Both the position numbers and the translations under genes were made by a program. A model generated the notes under the pieces. That model had not been told where the DNA came from, did not search any database, and saw nothing but the letters and a program-made list of their open reading frames with translations. Of a stretch of 64,000 bases of DNA, positions 50,680 through 58,839 are shown one piece after another. The DNA is from Gemmataceae bacterium (GTDB lineage Bacteria > Planctomycetota > Planctomycetia > Gemmatales > Gemmataceae): positions 39,349 to 103,348 of the forward strand of contig SIAQ01000004.1 of the NCBI GenBank assembly GCA_009697105.1, read 5' to 3'. Position 1 is the first letter of the stretch. The number at the start of each line of letters is the position of its first letter.

Positions 50680-53160
50680 TCACGCCCCGTGGTAATCGAC
50701 TTCCTTCACTTCCAGCGCGTGCTTCTGGATGAACTCACGCCGCGGCTCGACCTTTTCGCCCATCAGGATGCGGAACATTTCGTCCGCCTTCAAGGCATCG
50801 TCGAGCCGAACTTGCACGAGGGTTCGGCGCGCGGGGTCGAGCGTCGTATCCCAGAGTTCGCCGCCGTCCATTTCGCCCAAGCCTTTGAAGCGAACGATGC
50901 GGATGCCTTTCTCGCCGATCTTACGAACCTCGGTCGTCAGTTCGCGAAGTTGATTCAGCATTTGCTTGCGACCGTCGGCCTCGAGGAAGAAACGCGGCAC
51001 GGGATCGCGCCCGGCGATACGCGGCGACGGGATGAGGTCCACTTGGTTTAAGCCCATCGCTCGCAGCGAATCCAGCCCACGATTGACCGCCTTGACTTCG
51101 TGCAACTCCTGCACGGCAAGGACATCGCCGACCGGCGCGCTGGTTTTGACCGCCTCGGTATCCGCAATGACGATATGTTTGCCTTGCTGAATCAGGCTTT
51201 GGCGATAGGCGTCCACTTCATCCTCGGTGAAGAACCAATGCTCCTGCTTGCCAAAGGTCACGCGGTAAGTCGGCAGTTTGCCGTCGCGCATCTTCTGAAT
51301 CATCGTACCGACGTTCAGGCCACGGCGTTCGAGGATCATGAGCGGCTTCTCGAGTTCGTCGAGCACCACCATCAAGCCTTTGAGTTTGGCGCCTTCAAAA
51401 ACGGCCGGCTCGGCCTGGACGCCTTCCGGTGGGACGACGGTGAGCTTCGTGCCGTCGAGGCCTCGCTCGGCTAGCTCTTGTGTCATCTCGTCCATGGTCT
51501 GCACGTAGCGGATCGACTTCTTTTGCTCGACCTTGAAGAGCGGCGGACGAGCGATCCAGACGTGGCCTTTTTCGAGAAGCGGGCGCATCTGGCGATAGAA
51601 GAACGTCAGCAGCAGCGTGCGAATGTGTTGCCCGTCAACGTCGGCGTCGGTCAGAAGGATGACACGGCCATAGCGCAGGCCTTCGATGTCTTCGGTATTG
51701 CCGATGTCGATACCGATGGCGCTGATGAGGGCGCAAAGTTCCTCGTTGTTGAGCACTTTTTCCATGCGGGCTTTTTCGACGTTGAGCACTTTGCCACGCA
51801 ACGGTAGGACGGCCTGGAAGTGTCGGCTGCGGCCGTTATCCGCCGACCCGCCTGCGGACCCGCCTTCGACGAGGAACAGCTCGGACTCATCGCGATTGCG
51901 GGTCGTGCAATCCATGAGCTTGCCTGGCAAGCCGCCTCCGGACAGGATGTTCTTGCGGTCTTTCAGCGCTTTCTTGGCTTTCGTCGCTGCCTCGCGGGCC
52001 TCGGCGGCGATGATCACCTTCTTCATGATCTTCGTCGCTTCCTTCGGGTTCTCCTCCATGAACTTCAGCAGGAATTCGTACACGACTTTCGAGACAATGC
52101 CATCAACTTCCGGGTTATTCAGGCGGATCTTCGTCTGTGATTCAAACTGCGGCTCCGGCAGTGAGACGCTGACGACGGCGGTGATGCCTTCGCGGTAGTC
52201 TTCGCCTTGCGGGGAAATGTTCTTAAAGAGAGCTTCCTTAGTCCCGTAATTCGTCAGGGCGCGGGTAATGGCGGTGCGGAACCCAGAGAGGTGAGTTCCG
52301 CCGCCAGGATTGCGAGCGTTATTGGCATAGCAGTGGACGCGATTTTGTTCTTCGCCCGTGGTGTACTGGAAGGCGACTTCCACGCGCACGTCGTCCACGG
52401 TATTTTCGACGTAGAGCGTCTTGTGAACGGTTTCTTCGGTACGGTTGAGGTACTCGACGAATTCCGCGACGCCGCCGTGAGCGAGGAACAATTCTTCCTT
52501 GGCGGTGGCTTCGTCGGTCAGTTTAATCGCCAGGCCTTTGTTGAGATAGGCGAGTTCGCGCAGGCGATTTTCGAGGGTGTCGTAATCGAACTTCGCGTCT
52601 TTGAAGATTTCGGGATCCGACTTGAAGGTAATTTTGGTTCCGGTACGATCGTTCGGGGCGTTGCCGATCTCCTTGACGGGCGTGACGGCATAGCCGCGCT
52701 GATATTCCTGGGTGTAAACCTTGCCGTTGCGGCGCACCTCGGCAATGGTCCATTCGGAGAGCGCAGTGACAGCCTTAGCGCCGATGCCGTGTAAGCCTGC
52801 AGACGTCTTGTACGTGCGCTTGTCGAACTTCGCACCAGCACCGACGGTGGTCAAAACGACTTCGAGCGTCGATCTGCCTTCGGTCGGGTGCATATCGACA
52901 GGAATGCCGCGGCCATCGTCGGTTACGCTCAGGCTGCCATCGACATGGATGGTAACGTGGATATGTTTGCAGAACCCTGCAAGCGCCTCATCGACACTGT
53001 TGTAGACAAGTTCATAGGCAAGATGATGCAAGCCGTTGGAGGTCGTATCGCCGATATACATACCAGGCCGTTCGCGAATATGCTTCGCATCGCGAAGCAC
53101 ATCGACGTTGCCGCCTTCATATTCGTTTTCCGGTGTTGCTGCTATCGTTTCCGTACTCAT
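50680..53160 (-). CDS. gyrB: DNA gyrase subunit B
   Basis: An 826-residue ATPase subunit of gyrase. The GHKL ATPase shows NSVDEALAGF, DDGRGIPVDMH and GLHGIGAKAVTALS. The TOPRIM domain has FLVEGGSAGGSA at about 429-440 and LTDADVDGQHIRTLLL. The type II topoisomerase signature EGDSA reads EGGSA here, with Gly at residue 434. The C-terminal GyrA-interacting region with the GLGEM-type motif (FKGLGEMDGGELWDTT) is present. It follows dnaN and dciA on the same strand. ATG 53160 is used, with the upstream in-frame extension rejected. Confidence 0.95.
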   Translation of the reverse strand: MSTETIAATPENEYEGGNVDVLRDAKHIRERPGMYIGDTTSNGLHHLAYELVYNSVDEALAGFCKHIHVTIHVDGSLSVTDDGRGIPVDMHPTEGRSTLEVVLTTVGAGAKFDKRTYKTSAGLHGIGAKAVTALSEWTIAEVRRNGKVYTQEYQRGYAVTPVKEIGNAPNDRTGTKITFKSDPEIFKDAKFDYDTLENRLRELAYLNKGLAIKLTDEATAKEELFLAHGGVAEFVEYLNRTEETVHKTLYVENTVDDVRVEVAFQYTTGEEQNRVHCYANNARNPGGGTHLSGFRTAITRALTNYGTKEALFKNISPQGEDYREGITAVVSVSLPEPQFESQTKIRLNNPEVDGIVSKVVYEFLLKFMEENPKEATKIMKKVIIAAEAREAATKAKKALKDRKNILSGGGLPGKLMDCTTRNRDESELFLVEGGSAGGSADNGRSRHFQAVLPLRGKVLNVEKARMEKVLNNEELCALISAIGIDIGNTEDIEGLRYGRVILLTDADVDGQHIRTLLLTFFYRQMRPLLEKGHVWIARPPLFKVEQKKSIRYVQTMDEMTQELAERGLDGTKLTVVPPEGVQAEPAVFEGAKLKGLMVVLDELEKPLMILERRGLNVGTMIQKMRDGKLPTYRVTFGKQEHWFFTEDEVDAYRQSLIQQGKHIVIADTEAVKTSAPVGDVLAVQELHEVKAVNRGLDSLRAMGLNQVDLIPSPRIAGRDPVPRFFLEADGRKQMLNQLRELTTEVRKIGEKGIRIVRFKGLGEMDGGELWDTTLDPARRTLVQVRLDDALKADEMFRILMGEKVEPRREFIQKHALEVKEVDYHGA

Positions 53161-53260
53161 GGCTGGTCTCCTATTTGATGTTTTCGTATTCCGCTTACGG
53201 CTTTGCACTCACGTGAAAGCATCATGCGTTCGAGCGTCATTCTGCAGACGCTGAAGGAAA

Positions 53261-53593
53261 TCATGATGATTCAAACGATCCAACACGCAGCCGCAAATCT
53301 TTGATCTTTTCGCCGGGTAATTTCTCACTCAGTGTTTGCAATATGCGGCGCTTGTGGTAATGCGCCAATTCCTGCACGAGCACGCCGCTGGCAACTTCGA
53401 CTTCCAAGATGCCGCGTTTCAATCCGAGTACACGCGAACTGCTCGCATATTCCAAACCCACCGCTTCATTCCAGGCACGCTCCAAGTGCAAGCGTGCCGA
53501 CCGTCGGCCCCAGCCGCGCGCCGTGAACAGGCGAGCCAAAATCTCCTTGATCGATTCGGGCGGCGGGTCAGGCTGATAAATGATCGGCGGCAT
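53261..53593 (-). CDS. dciA: DciA family protein (DUF721)
   Basis: A 110-residue protein: ESIKEILARLFTARGWGRRSA, LERAWNEAVGLEYASSSRV, LKRGILEVEVASGVLVQELAHY, then KRRILQTLSEKLPGEKIKDLRLRVG. This is the DUF721/DciA fold, the bacterial helicase operator that loads the replicative helicase in species lacking DnaC/DnaI. It sits between dnaN and gyrB on the same strand, which supports that role. Confidence 0.87.
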   Translation of the reverse strand: MPPIIYQPDPPPESIKEILARLFTARGWGRRSARLHLERAWNEAVGLEYASSSRVLGLKRGILEVEVASGVLVQELAHYHKRRILQTLSEKLPGEKIKDLRLRVGSFESS

Positions 53594-53615
53594 GACGCAG
53601 TTCTTTCCGGCCTGT

Positions 53616-53653
53616 CGTTTAGCGATCGTGTGTGTTCTTGCGAGCGCTAAACG
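53616..53653. repeat. Hairpin, CGTTTAGCGCTCG family
   Basis: CGTTTAGCGATCG / CGAGCGCTAAACG, one mismatch, in the 75-base gap between dnaN and dciA. Confidence 0.7.
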
Positions 53654-53667
53654 GCAAGCAGTTGGTG

Positions 53668-54786
53668 TCATTTCGATTCCACCAACGGCACGACCACATA
53701 CGTGTAGTTCGGCTCGTATCGAAAAACCGCCGGCGTTTTCGGCTCCGTCATGTCCAACGTCAACGGCGTGTCCGGTTCCAACACGCGCAGCATATCGATC
53801 ACAAACTTCGGATCGAAACTGATCTCCAATCCCTTTTCGTCGAAATCGATCGGCAACTCGACGCGCGATTGGCCCGACTCCACACCCTGCGCTCGCAGCG
53901 TTAGCTTCCGCTTGGCAAAGTTGAAACGCACACGCTTGCTTTCGTCGTCGGTCATAATTGCCGCCTGACGCACGGCTGAGAGAAACGGGCCAACCGTCAA
54001 CGGCACGCGCACGGTGCTCTTCGACGGGATGACTTGCTTATAGTTCGGGAATCGACCTTCAACGAGCCGACTGTAGATCATCGCTCGCTCGGTTTTCATC
54101 AGCACTTCGTTCGGACGCAGGCAGATTTTGACAATTTCACCCGGCTCGACGAGGTTTCGCTCGAGCAACTGCATCGCCTTCGATGGAATGACAGGCGTCG
54201 TGTTTTTAGTCGAGTGCTCGCCATACTGCTTGGCAACGCCCGTCATCATCGCCAGCCGTCGGCCGTCGGTTGCGATCAGCGCGGCTCTGTCGCCGTCGAG
54301 TTCCAGCAACACGCCCGTGGTGGCGCCGAAACGTACTTGCCCTTCGGATGCTGCTGCGAAGATCGTCCGTTTGATCATCTCGCGCAGAACGCCGCCGGTT
54401 ATTTCGTGATAGTTTTCCTCGGTGAATGTCGGAATGTCGGGAAAGCTCGACGGATCCTCGTTCGGCATATCGAACTCGTTCGTCTCGCCACGTACGATAC
54501 ATTTGTCTATGCTCGCCTCGATGATGAGTTCTTCGTCGGTCGATTCTCGCAAGATGGCAATCAACCGGCTCGTGGGCAGTAGCGCCTCGCCTGGCTCCTT
54601 GACCTTGATGCCGCGGACATCGAGCCGAATTCCAAGCTCAAGGTCCGTGGCCATGAGCGTGCAACGTTCGTCGTTGACGATGGCTTTTATATTCTTTAGC
54701 ACCGCTTTGACTTCACGTGATGCAATCGCCGCACTGGCGAGTTGACAAGCAGTCAAGAGACCTTCTCGGTGACAAACAATTTTCAT
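53668..54786 (-). CDS. dnaN: DNA polymerase III beta subunit (sliding clamp)
   Basis: A 372-residue three-domain clamp that tethers DNA polymerase III to DNA. It starts MKIVCHREGLLTACQLASAAI and shows TLMATDLELGIRLDVRG, LIATDGRRLAMM, GRFPNYKQVIPSKST and a C-terminal PAVFRYEPNYTYVVVPL. Length is normal. It lies downstream of dnaA on the same strand, across a spacer proposed as oriC. Confidence 0.95.
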   Translation of the reverse strand: MKIVCHREGLLTACQLASAAIASREVKAVLKNIKAIVNDERCTLMATDLELGIRLDVRGIKVKEPGEALLPTSRLIAILRESTDEELIIEASIDKCIVRGETNEFDMPNEDPSSFPDIPTFTEENYHEITGGVLREMIKRTIFAAASEGQVRFGATTGVLLELDGDRAALIATDGRRLAMMTGVAKQYGEHSTKNTTPVIPSKAMQLLERNLVEPGEIVKICLRPNEVLMKTERAMIYSRLVEGRFPNYKQVIPSKSTVRVPLTVGPFLSAVRQAAIMTDDESKRVRFNFAKRKLTLRAQGVESGQSRVELPIDFDEKGLEISFDPKFVIDMLRVLEPDTPLTLDMTEPKTPAVFRYEPNYTYVVVPLVESK

Positions 54787-55112
54787 GAGGCGTTCCTTTT
54801 GTATTACTTCATCTCTTAATGTAATGTCAGTAGTTATGTGTTGGCTTATATAGTTGGTATTCCCAACGAATGAGCTGCAACTATATAAGTAGTTATGACA
54901 TACGATCCGACTCTCAGTGGGGAAAACAGGTCGATAGCTTGTTGGTGATTCGTTGTTACTCGTTCATGGCAATTCAAACTATTAACCATTTTCGAATCAA
55001 CCGTGGTTTTGACAACCGAGCTCAACAATCCACGAACGCCCAAATAACACGTTATCCCCAGCAACATTTTTTGATTTTGCAAATCGATCTATGAGCGCTA
55101 AGTCGTAAGCGA
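54787..55112. other. Putative replication origin (oriC) between dnaA and dnaN
   Basis: A 326-base spacer visibly richer in A/T than its surroundings. It holds TTATCCCCA at 55052-55060 (one mismatch from the DnaA box TTATCCACA), and TGGGGAAAA at 54918-54926, whose complement TTTTCCCCA is similar. Another near-box, TTATTCACC, lies at 56247-56255 upstream of dnaA. No gene is present. The placement follows the common dnaA-oriC-dnaN order, but the boxes are few and weak. Confidence 0.5.
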
Positions 55113-56087
55113 TCAGCGCAGCTCGGCTTCCAGCTGACCGATTGTGCTGGACAGGGCGATGTCGCTCTTCAGGACAGCTTCGATTTTGTCACAGGCGTAC
55201 AACACGGTCTTGTGGTCGCGGCCGCCGAAGTATTTGCCGATGTTTTCCAGCGTCATCCCGGTCAGTTGTCTAACGAGATACATGCTGACCTGGCGCGGCA
55301 GTACGATTTCTTTGGCGCGAGCTGGTGAACGCATTTGTTTCATCGACACACGAAAGCAAGTCGATACTCGCTCGGCAATGCGTTCCACGGAGGTCGTTTG
55401 CGCTTCAACCTGAGCACGGAAGTGTGCTTTGACGTCGGGCAAGCGCAACGGCTTGGCTTGCAGGCGTTGAAGCGCCGCCAGCTGCCGAACCGCTGCGTGC
55501 AGCTGTCGTCCGCCGGCGGTTAGGTTCTTCGCCAGCCAATCGAGAATTTCATCGGCGATGGTAATCTGTTCCGCATCGGCAAACGCGCCGAGTAAACGAC
55601 GACGGCTACTCGGTTGCAATGGCTTCAGTGCAACGACCAAGCCGGCAATCAACCGATTGGTGAGCCGGTTGGGCAATGCCTGTCCGCGATGCGTCAAATT
55701 CGCCGGCCCGCGATCGGCCGTGACGAACATCGGCAGCCCGCAGCGTTGGCGCTCCTCTAACAGCGCAATCATCGTTTGCGTCGCGCGATCAGGCAGATGT
55801 TGCAAGTCTTCGATGACCAAAACATCCGCGTCGGGCAGTGTCTCAACGTCCGCCAAGGCATTTGCGGAGAGCACTAGAACGTCGAGGCCAAGGTCATCGG
55901 CTTCGGTGCGAAAAAAATCAATCAGCGTGGTTTTGCCTGTACCCGTTGGCCCATGCAAATAGACGAGCGAAGGCAACGACGCATCGGTCTCCGCATTCAA
56001 GCCGAGCAAAAGCCTTTCCAGCGCATCAAACGCAGCGCGGTTTTCAGGCAAAACCAAAACTGGCGCCACAGCACAAACCGCCATCAT
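55113..56087 (-). CDS. dnaA: Short chromosomal replication initiator DnaA (domains III-IV only)
   Basis: A 324-residue AAA+ initiator. It has Walker A GPTGTGKTTL (about 46-55), a Walker B-like ADVLVIEDLQHL, and sensor/lid helices. The C-terminal domain IV has ARAKEIVLPRQVSMYLVRQL and the DnaA-box recognition motif GGRDHKTVLYACDKIE. Standard DnaA proteins are about 450 residues, and the usual N-terminal domain I and linker II are missing: the frame begins right before the AAA+ core. ATG 56087 is used; extending 11 codons to 56120 adds no domain. Gene order with dnaN supports the identity. Confidence 0.82.
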   Translation of the reverse strand: MMAVCAVAPVLVLPENRAAFDALERLLLGLNAETDASLPSLVYLHGPTGTGKTTLIDFFRTEADDLGLDVLVLSANALADVETLPDADVLVIEDLQHLPDRATQTMIALLEERQRCGLPMFVTADRGPANLTHRGQALPNRLTNRLIAGLVVALKPLQPSSRRRLLGAFADAEQITIADEILDWLAKNLTAGGRQLHAAVRQLAALQRLQAKPLRLPDVKAHFRAQVEAQTTSVERIAERVSTCFRVSMKQMRSPARAKEIVLPRQVSMYLVRQLTGMTLENIGKYFGGRDHKTVLYACDKIEAVLKSDIALSSTIGQLEAELR

Positions 56088-56259
56088 TGCGAACCCGTGA
56101 AATGACCTGGCGATACGCAAACGCTCAACAGAAATTATACGGAAAATCGGTGTGAAAACTACTTGAAGTTAGTGAAGGTAAGATGTTAATTTTCAACGAT
56201 TTGCGTGGCGAATTTTGGAATGAATAACGCGCCTTACGAAAGTCATTTATTCACCCTTC

Positions 56260-56299
56260 ACGTTTAGCGCTCGCATGGCGCCGTGCGAGCGCTAAACGT
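56260..56299. repeat. Perfect hairpin, ACGTTTAGCGCTCGCA family
   Basis: 16-bp perfect arms around an 8-base loop, between the SDR gene stop and the dnaA upstream region. Confidence 0.8.
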
Positions 56300-56313
56300 A
56301 AACACAGTATCCA

Positions 56314-57309
56314 TCACCCCGGGTACCAAACCTTGCGCGGCTCGTCCGCGGGCCGGCGATAATCGAACGCCTCATCTGTCATCCGTTTCAGATCATACGC
56401 CGGCCGCCAGCCGAGCAGGAACTTTGCCTTGTCGTTGTCGAGCCAGGTCGAGCGGAACGGCGTCGGCACGTCGATCGACGGGTAGCCACGCGTTTGATGC
56501 AAATACTCGGCAAGCGTGCGGTAGTTGACCGGTTCGTTCATGCAGATGTTAAACGTCTGCCCGACGGCTTTCGGATGATCGATGGCTGCGAGGATGGAGT
56601 TGATCAGATCATCGACATGGACGAAGTTGCGCGTGACCGGTTCGCCGGCGGGATCGAGCATGACGGGGATGGCGTTGGTGCGGACATACTCATCGGCACG
56701 AGCGGGGCCGACGAGATTGCGCCAGCGCGGGCCGCCGAAGACATCGTCGCCGAAGGAGAGCTGGTACTTGAAGTCGTCCTTTTCCATGATCCACGGAGCA
56801 CGCAGGCAGCAGACGTTCATCTGGTACTGGATGGCGTATTGCTCCATCATCACTTCTTCGAGAACTTTCGACAGAGCATAACAACCGGGATACGCGGAGT
56901 GCTTTTGCGTCTCGGTGATGGGCACGGGATGCGGGTAGAAGAAATGCCCCATGCCCGCATCGCCGCCGATGAGGATGAATTGGCGGAAGCTCGGCAACAA
57001 TCGAGCTTCTTCGAGGATCCAGAACAAACCCTTGACGGCGACATCCATGATGTCGTCGGGCGTCTCCTTGCAGGTGGCCAGGTGTAGGACGTGGGTCACG
57101 TCGCGCATCGCTTCGTGGACGAACGCGCGGTCGGAGATCGTGCCCTTCACGACTTCGAGCCGAGGTCCGGCGGGCAACGCGCGGCTGTGGCAGAGAGCAC
57201 GCAGCGTGACATCGGCGAAGCGTGCGTCGGCGAGAAAGCGGTCGAGGAATTGGTGCCCGACTTTGCCAGTGGCACCGGTGACAAGGAGGCGGCGGTTGGA
57301 TGGTGACAT
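56314..57309 (-). CDS. NAD-dependent epimerase/dehydratase (extended SDR)
   Basis: A 331-residue Rossmann enzyme. Cofactor motif RRLLVTGATGKVG (GxxGxxG, residues 8-14 or so), the catalytic pair YALSK (Tyr-x-x-x-Lys) and a substrate loop typical of nucleotide-sugar epimerases. NFVHVDDLINSILAAI and a C-terminal LLGWRPAYDL complete the fold. The substrate is probably a nucleotide sugar or similar, but cannot be named. ATG 57309 is directly before the fold. Confidence 0.87.
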   Translation of the reverse strand: MSPSNRRLLVTGATGKVGHQFLDRFLADARFADVTLRALCHSRALPAGPRLEVVKGTISDRAFVHEAMRDVTHVLHLATCKETPDDIMDVAVKGLFWILEEARLLPSFRQFILIGGDAGMGHFFYPHPVPITETQKHSAYPGCYALSKVLEEVMMEQYAIQYQMNVCCLRAPWIMEKDDFKYQLSFGDDVFGGPRWRNLVGPARADEYVRTNAIPVMLDPAGEPVTRNFVHVDDLINSILAAIDHPKAVGQTFNICMNEPVNYRTLAEYLHQTRGYPSIDVPTPFRSTWLDNDKAKFLLGWRPAYDLKRMTDEAFDYRRPADEPRKVWYPG

Positions 57310-57342
57310 TTGTTGCTTGCTTTCTGTTTCTAACTGCCGCTG

Positions 57343-57384
57343 GCGGCTTACCGCTCGCAAGGCGCTATCTGAGCGCTAAGCCGC
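57343..57384. repeat. Hairpin, GCGGCTTA/TAAGCCGC family
   Basis: GCGGCTTACCGCTC (57343-57356) pairs with GAGCGCTAAGCCGC (57371-57384) with one mismatch, between two minus-strand genes. Confidence 0.7.
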
Positions 57385-57413
57385 AATTCCTGACGCTATT
57401 TTTCCTTTTTTCC

Positions 57414-58721
57414 TCAGCGTTCGAAAAAGTAGCGGACCGCCCATTCTTCAACCGGCTCAGGCGTCACGGGATCGCCCAGGGCAACCAGTTCAATCGGAGC
57501 CGATTGCGGCGCCGGCGGTGCCGTGGTGGTGAAGTTCTTGGCGAATTCTTTCTTCGACTGTTTGTTGACCAATTTGACGTTCAGGTCGTGTTGATATCGG
57601 GTGATGCTTGGACCGTTGTTATAAGGATGAACACTTATCGCCGTTTTTTTCTGCTCGCTCAGCGTGAGTACGATATCGGCATTCGCGGCTGGATCAGCCT
57701 GGCATGCAGCGGGCAAGATGGATTGGAAAGCGTGCACCGTACCATCTTCCTTCAAGACAATGCCCTTGCGCCGTGGAGCCGCCTTGCCTTCCGCAAGGAT
57801 CAGCCAGAGCGATTTCATTGCGGTTTGACGGATGTTGGCGTCGGCGTCATCCAGTGCGGTTAGAAGGGGAGCGACAATTTTTGGGTCACGGAAATGTCCA
57901 AGAGTCTTGATTGCCGCGACCCGCAACGGCGGATTGGGGTCCTTCAAAGCGGTTAAGATCGGTTCGAGCGTACGCGGGTCCTTGATCTTCTCCATGACCA
58001 CAACGGCGGCGTGGCGTATCGTCCACTCGGCATCGTTTAATGTCGCAACAAGCGGTTCGGCGATCCGTGGATCACTGAACTCGCCCAAGGCTCGGATCGA
58101 TTCTTGGCGAATTCGCGAGTCGCCGTCCTTTAGTGTTTTCACAAGCGGATCGATGGCGCGATCGTCCTTGATCTGCGCGAGAGCCTTGATCGCCGCTTGA
58201 CGCACACTGGGCTGAGCATCGCTCAACGCGGAGATCAACGGTTCGACGGCACGTTTCTCCTTGAGTTTTCCCAGAGAATCCGCCGCGAGCATTCGCTTAT
58301 TCGCCTCGCTGTGCGTAAGGTTCTGCAGGTGGGTGTCCACGGAATCGGACTTGGAGCGTAAGAGCAGCAATACCAAGAATCCAACTAACAGAATTGACCC
58401 GATACCGCCCATGAGGATGCCAAAGATCGCGCGGCCCATGCCGTGCTTCGTCGGATCCCGGCGAATCTCGCGGACTGCCATCAAACCGGCAAGCAAGGCA
58501 AACGGCGACGGAATACAGAGGACGGAAAAGAACGCCAAATAGCCGGCGGCAATCGCCCACGCGGACCGCCCCACGGGCAAGAGCATGCGCATGCCCGCAT
58601 CGTCGCCGATGTCCTGCCGCTTCCGAACCGACGCCCTGCCGATCGGGCAACCACATTTTGGGCATGACGCGCCCAGGTCGGACACATCTCGGCCACATTC
58701 GGGACACTTGATGAGAGCCAT
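57414..58721 (-). CDS. Zinc-ribbon / DUF4190 / HEAT-repeat protein
   Basis: A 435-residue protein. An N-terminal zinc ribbon (IKCPECGRDVSDLGASCPKCG) precedes a DUF4190-type membrane segment (AIAAGYLAFFSVLCIPSPFA, then GRAIFGILMGGIGSILLVG). Seven or so HEAT-like repeats follow at about 135-310, each of the type VRQAAIKALAQIKDDRAIDP. The C-terminal 100 residues are unclassified. Probably a membrane-bound scaffold. It shares its layout with the protein at 47332-48582, though the sequences differ. Confidence 0.85.
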   Translation of the reverse strand: MALIKCPECGRDVSDLGASCPKCGCPIGRASVRKRQDIGDDAGMRMLLPVGRSAWAIAAGYLAFFSVLCIPSPFALLAGLMAVREIRRDPTKHGMGRAIFGILMGGIGSILLVGFLVLLLLRSKSDSVDTHLQNLTHSEANKRMLAADSLGKLKEKRAVEPLISALSDAQPSVRQAAIKALAQIKDDRAIDPLVKTLKDGDSRIRQESIRALGEFSDPRIAEPLVATLNDAEWTIRHAAVVVMEKIKDPRTLEPILTALKDPNPPLRVAAIKTLGHFRDPKIVAPLLTALDDADANIRQTAMKSLWLILAEGKAAPRRKGIVLKEDGTVHAFQSILPAACQADPAANADIVLTLSEQKKTAISVHPYNNGPSITRYQHDLNVKLVNKQSKKEFAKNFTTTAPPAPQSAPIELVALGDPVTPEPVEEWAVRYFFER

Positions 58722-58758
58722 TTTCGGTGTTCCTCAATACGTGTTGATGCGGAGACAT

Positions 58759-58833
58759 GCCCAGTGGCGAGCGCAGCGAACCGCTTGTATCCGCGTGGAT
58801 TATCCCAGCGGTTCGCTGCGCTCACCACTGGGC
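58759..58833. repeat. 27-bp inverted repeat between minus-strand genes
   Basis: Nearly perfect arms 58759-58785 and 58807-58833 containing GAGCGCAGCGAACCGCT, about 21-base loop. Confidence 0.8.
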
Positions 58834-58839
58834 TTGGAT

